The translations under genes and the position numbers were made by a program. This document shows positions 59,801 through 64,000 of a DNA stretch of 64,000 bases, piece by piece (the first letter of the stretch is position 1; each line of letters begins with the position of its first letter). Origin of the DNA: Hypholoma sublateritium FD-334 SS-4 (lineage: Eukaryota; Basidiomycota; Agaricomycetes; Agaricales; Strophariaceae); contig KN817524.1 in NCBI GenBank assembly GCA_000827495.1, positions 436,262 to 500,261 on the forward strand. Direction: 5' to 3'. Below the pieces are notes generated by a model that was not told where the DNA came from, made no database searches, and saw nothing but the letters and a program-made list of their open reading frames with translations.

Positions 59801-60444
59801 TCGGTCTTCCGACCTACTCCATGGGGCTTATCTGTCAAATGTTTAGGAACAACGCACGAATAAATCGTGAAGACGATACACACGTTAAAAAAGTTCTGCA
59901 GAACATGAAACAGCGTGTTACAGACAAGGCAGAGTCCCAGAGTATCTCCTTGTCCCCACCGAAGCAAGGTGAACTGCAAGACCTTGTGAAACAAAAGCAT
60001 GTACTTGAGCGGACCGTCGACGCCTATGACAAGGCCATATCTGGTCAAGGCCATGTAGATTCTCGTCGTCTGGCCGTCGCGGCCCAGCATGTCGTTATCC
60101 AAGCAGCTCGGACTGTCATGGCTGATCGAACAGTTGCGAATGGCGGTGTCCCCACACCGCGAACCGAGACTGAAGCCATTCAGAGCGTATCGGTTAGTGA
60201 ACTGACCGACAAGACACAGGACGCAATTGCCATGGCTGTCAAAATGAATGGCAGAGGGTCGAACGAGATGGATATCATCGTCACGGCGACCTCTATCCTC
60301 AAATCTCAAACCCCAGTGATGGACGCTTCTCCTGCACCAGCAGTTCCCCCATTGCGTCCCCCCGTTCCAGTCATTGCCGCCCCTTCCCGGCTTGCATCTA
60401 CACTCCCACCGCCTACTTTATCCCCCTTACCCGAATATTCGTGA
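56814..60444 (+). CDS. Large uncharacterised protein with one conserved globular core
   Basis: About 1000 residues. Starts MDQYDQDPLTSGL. The first 550 residues are Ser/Pro/Thr-rich and probably disordered, interrupted by NIAITAIDAGDAFENCQGL and a short helix. An acidic DDEDEDEDSDSDDS block comes at about 58610-58650. The folded core follows: LPAEYQKDVDRIFFDFLNKL, FRPFKFRIQAFTNAFMDELA, MKKHKWNRQARNYLWRQQYI, LRFNEDGKKAKSKGNHIWNV, WEFRPFHRKLAGTPP and YCGLRWSWKPHVWHPQ. After this comes another disordered tail with LERTVDAYDKAI. I do not recognise the family. The disordered plus acidic layout suggests a nuclear regulatory protein; this is inference. About eight exons with GT-AG introns. Confidence 0.78.
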
Positions 60445-60676
60445 GGTGAATTTCTATAGTATACCATCTCGATCTCATTATATGCTCCATCTACTTCTAT
60501 CTTTTGGTTCCTCGTCACCCGGGTACAATGACAGACTCTATTAAAGAGTTTGGACATTTTTCTTTGCGTCTTTTTTCTTGGTTATTCCATAGACTGGGTT
60601 TACTGTGGTTTTCTTTTCGAGTTCCAACTGCGTCTCACATTGGGCGGTACTAGGATTTTTGTAATATACTAATCAA
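60445..60676. other. Intergenic, convergent 3' ends
   Basis: 230 bp between converging genes. Nothing recognised. Confidence 0.5.
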
Positions 60677-63600
60677 TTATGAGAAAATTGTATCACACAT
60701 CTCGCAAGAAACTGCATCTAGGGTATTTGAAAAAGTACACGCCAAACAGGGCTTGTCCTGCGTGGTCGGCGGTGACGATGATGGGATTGGCTCTGGTGAA
60801 CTCGACCATGACGAATCGACATTGCAGAGAAGAGTTCCTCTAAAACCTGCTTCCTCCCGCCTTTTCTTGCTCGGACGGGCATCGTCAGAATCAGAACTAA
60901 TCTCGTGCACCTTTGCAATCTCCTGTAGTTCGATGATGTCGTCGGCAAATAACCCGAATGCGGATGCCGTCTCTATATTGTCTTTGAGTTCTTTTCCTTG
61001 GTAGAAGAGACGCTGTCGAATTGTTGGAATTGAAAAGTGCTCGTTCACCTGAATGGGATGACTGCATTAAATAGTGTGGGTACAACGAGAAATTTTGAAA
61101 TAACGACCATGATTTTAAGGTCTTTTACTGTGGTTGATTTGGTTACTGTAAATGACCCCTGTTCATCGTATTTTCTATTTTGCCGCAGGCGTTTGGATTG
61201 CCTAGCTCCACCTGTACGAGCATAGTACGTGGTCGGTTTGGGGTGGAAATCAGAGTTATGGCTGGAATTATTAGACCCATTTCGATTGCATAGACGGATA
61301 GTGACACTTGTCGTTTCCCACTCAATCCTCCTTAAAGAAGATTTAATCAGTGCGCGGCGAAGTCATTCTGCTCTGAACGGACCTTTCAACTCGACATTCC
61401 GCGCAAACGGGGATATCATGTTCGTATGCACCTCCGTTCGCCGTTGTTTGCCTCGTAAGAGAAATTAATGGGCCACATGGGTACCTGGGAAAGATGGTCA
61501 TTCTTGACTTGTTCACTGCAGAAATGGTTCAGCTTACAGTGTTTGTAACATTTCCCAGTGTTCTCGCTGAATCGTTATCAAAGATGAATTCATGTCAAAG
61601 GCACAATTGGGGTCAAAGCATAGCAGTTCGTGCTTGCAAATTAACCGCGTATTATCCAGAGAGTCGGGTCGCGGATTGGTCGGGGATGGATTAGCGACCC
61701 ACCGATTCCACTTTTTGACAAACTCTGATGGGATGATAGCACAAGCATTGTTCTTGAAGCCAGTCCAGGAATCTAGAGACGGTTCATAGATAAACTTAAG
61801 TCGTGCCTGAAATACCGATCATTAGAGGACTAGTGCTTGGGTGTGATACGAATAAAACCACCTTTTCATCCTCAACGCGTCGACGACTCTCTTTTCTGTC
61901 CTCTTTGGATACATGAATCTCGGCATCACAGACCGCACAAGCTTCCGTGTCGCTAGACAATGGTCTCCAGGTAGGAAATAAATTTAGGAGTAATTGTGCA
62001 GCCTGTTGATGATTGCTCAGTGGTTGCCAGTGCTTCAACATATATGACCTACTTCGACTGTAATCTTTCGTCGGTTGATGGCATTCAATGAGAGACCGCC
62101 ATGTTCGCAGATGACATGGTTGTAATATTCAGCGGAATCAGGCGCCGGATCAGGCTCTGAGGGCTTGTGCATCCGAGGTTTATTCAATTTGAAATCTTGC
62201 ATGACAAAGGTCAGAAAATAAGACCCTATCAAGTCGGGGGGATGGACGGCAGCACCTTTCAACCACTTTTTTGAGATCCAGTAACCCATTTCGCCGTCAG
62301 AACAGATGTATATTTCCTCCAGCTTCTTAACACTCCTGGGATGGTCCATTTCATACAGCTTTTCTGAGAAATCCATTTTCAATATCCAAGAGCCTGACGA
62401 ATGACTCATACTAAGCTGACCGTTGAACATATCGGATATACATTCCGCACATGCATCAGAGGGTTTCAGTAGAGGTTCGAATATGCAGTCCGTTTCTTTC
62501 AAAATCGCATCGACGCTGTGCTAAAAACAAAACAATGGGGCATAGATAAATGCCATCGCATGCAATTCAGAACACTCACCAGAGCAATCCTTTTCAGATC
62601 TTTTGACTTCGTGGGATTCAGGGCTCCATGGTCACAAGTAATGTCAGATGTCGAAATCTGTAGAGGGAAAAAGTTATCTTCCGCCTTTGATTCAGAAACT
62701 CCATCGGCATTTCGTCGGCGAATCGCGGCCTGTATAGTATATTCAGATAGCCAACCTTCCAATGCCTGTCTGCTGACAATTATCGACTCCTTGATAACGA
62801 TGAGCGGAGTGTTTGATATGGCATAGAATTAGGCTGACTTACCGTATGATTTGTAGCACCCCAAGTCATGTAAATATTCTGGACCTTGCGTCGTAGTTCT
62901 TGGAACTGCCTTGCAGCCCTTTCAGCTCTGAGACAATAGTCAGGATCATTATGAAATCTGGATCCACTATGCGGCTCACTTCGTTTTGTACACCGTACAT
63001 GCCTCGTCATGTTCATTGTTATATTCCCGGATGACATTCATAACCCTGGCTGGAGGTTTTGGTGAAGCATGAATGGATGCAGTATTTCCCTCCAGTGATC
63101 TCGAACGCTGTTGACACTTTTTCCTGGCGTATATCAGCATATATGCGTCTCTCGACGTGATGGTGCTAATAATTTATGAGCAACATTCAGTGTTGAATAT
63201 AGCTTGCGATCGCCATACCTCGAAGATCCCGTAGATTGTGGCAAAGTCAATTTCTGTATTCTGAGGAGAAACAACCTTGGATGAATGTCTGTAAACTTAC
63301 GTGATAATGGAGACTTACTCGATAACTTCATCGTCGCTATCTTCAATTCTCCTTCTTTTGCGGGCATTCGAACGATCTTTGCGCAATCGTGAAGGGTTCG
63401 GGCTTAATTTGATGTTGTCAGTATTAATTCTAGCGACAAGTACGTTGCCAAACTTCTCGTGAACTTCATCCTCAATTTCGACATTGATGTCTGTCGTTTT
63501 TCTCGAGGGATTCTTGTCGCCTAAAGTGCCGATTTTGGTCACCACGTCGTCGTTAAACTGAAACCAAGATCCAGTTCTGTTGGAATGGCATAAGTGACAT

Positions 63601-64000
63601 TCATAGGTAGATAAATTTGACGGTCCCTGACTCGACATCGTTTACTTGTGCTTCATAATGCCCGTGATATGCACTTGCTCCTTTGTGAAGTAGGATACCT
63701 CTGAGCTCATATACATCGTCGTCTGCAAATTGATCCTGAGGTTTTTCCCTATCGTTTTTGGAGTTCATGAATTTACTCATTTTAAGGATGGTGGGAAATG
63801 AGATTGAATGTTTGGATTTCTTGCGTTCCATGGTGTTGACGTCGTATACAAATCGCAGCAAAGAGAAATGTAACACCGGGGGAAGGCGTCGTAGCTCCGT
63901 ATACCTAGTAGCATCTTGTAAAGAGTCACAGCGAGAGCAGAAGTATCTGTAGAGCAAAGATTAATATATTAGTCAGGCAGGACCCTGTAATCGTTACCTG
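60677..64000 (-). CDS. USP48: USP48-type ubiquitin-specific protease, 5' part beyond window
   Basis: Deubiquitinase; the N-terminal part with the catalytic Cys box lies outside the window. Visible from the right edge: YFCSRCDSLQDATRYTELRR, LPPVLHFSLLRFVYDVNTME, RKKSKHSISFPTIL and the catalytic-His region LLHKGASAYHGHYEAQVND. RTGSWFQFNDDVVTKIG follows. A basic linker (NARKRRRIEDSDDEVIE), DUSP-like modules (WISKKWLKGA) and a ubiquitin-like part follow: FTVTKSTTVKDLKIM joined to VNEHFSIPTIRQRLFYQGKE. The extreme C-terminus is a RanBP2-type zinc finger, CLACTFSNTLDAVSCEMCD. The order fits USP48/UBP26. The last three bases of the window are the end of an upstream exon. Confidence 0.88.

Overview
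The window is a gene-dense piece of a fungal nuclear chromosome, almost certainly from a basidiomycete (Agaricomycetes-like). Nearly every gene is broken by many introns of about 48-60 nt. The gene set is eukaryotic housekeeping (APC/C, Rab, NMD, splicing, mitochondrial respiratory chain), and one Pol III tRNA gene is present. There are no operons, no phage or bacterial features, and no recognisable transposon. About 28 protein genes were reconstructed by joining exons by eye to keep conserved family motifs in frame. CDS coordinates run from start to stop codon and include introns.

Layout, left to right. 0-8 kb: APC15 (+), methylenetetrahydrofolate reductase (-), Rab6/Ypt6 GTPase (+), Tap42 PP2A regulator (-), OGG1 8-oxoguanine glycosylase (-). 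8-17 kb: HID1 (-) and a large Bre4-like membrane protein (-). 17-23 kb: sphingoid-base kinase (-) and sulfate permease (-). Then comes the longest gap, about 1.8 kb. 25-36 kb: STRAP WD40 (+), an NTF2-like conserved protein (+), an SDR dehydrogenase (+), CMC2 (-), transketolase (+), QCR7 (-), NDK1 (+) and a DOMON-cytochrome b561 protein (+). 37-45 kb: an EST1/SMG6-type PIN nuclease (-) and a GH31 alpha-xylosidase (-). 45.4 kb: tRNA-Phe(GAA). 46-52 kb: XAP5/FAM50 (-), mitochondrial uS13 (+), BET3 (+), BUD23 (+), BCS1 (-). 52-64 kb: a J-domain protein with an RG-rich tail (+), LUC7 (+), a large unrecognised protein (+), and a USP48-type deubiquitinase (-) whose 5' part lies beyond the window.

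Functional themes are loose rather than cluster-like. Two genes touch sulfur and one-carbon metabolism (MTHFR with paired CACGTG boxes in its promoter, and sulfate permease). Four serve mitochondria (CMC2, QCR7, uS13m, BCS1; BCS1 and QCR7 both serve complex III). Several act in RNA metabolism (SMG6-like, STRAP, BUD23, LUC7, XAP5). Five gene pairs are divergent from promoters of only 143-198 bp.

The most unusual signal is in gene architecture. Eight introns are best explained as GC-AG introns, two exons are only 6 nt and one is 12 nt. At two exon-intron junctions (XAP5, BCS1) canonical splicing misses the frame by one base, one of them beside an ambiguous N. Intergenic DNA also carries several short arrays of 7-bp tandem repeats. 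I found no convincing undescribed multi-gene system.
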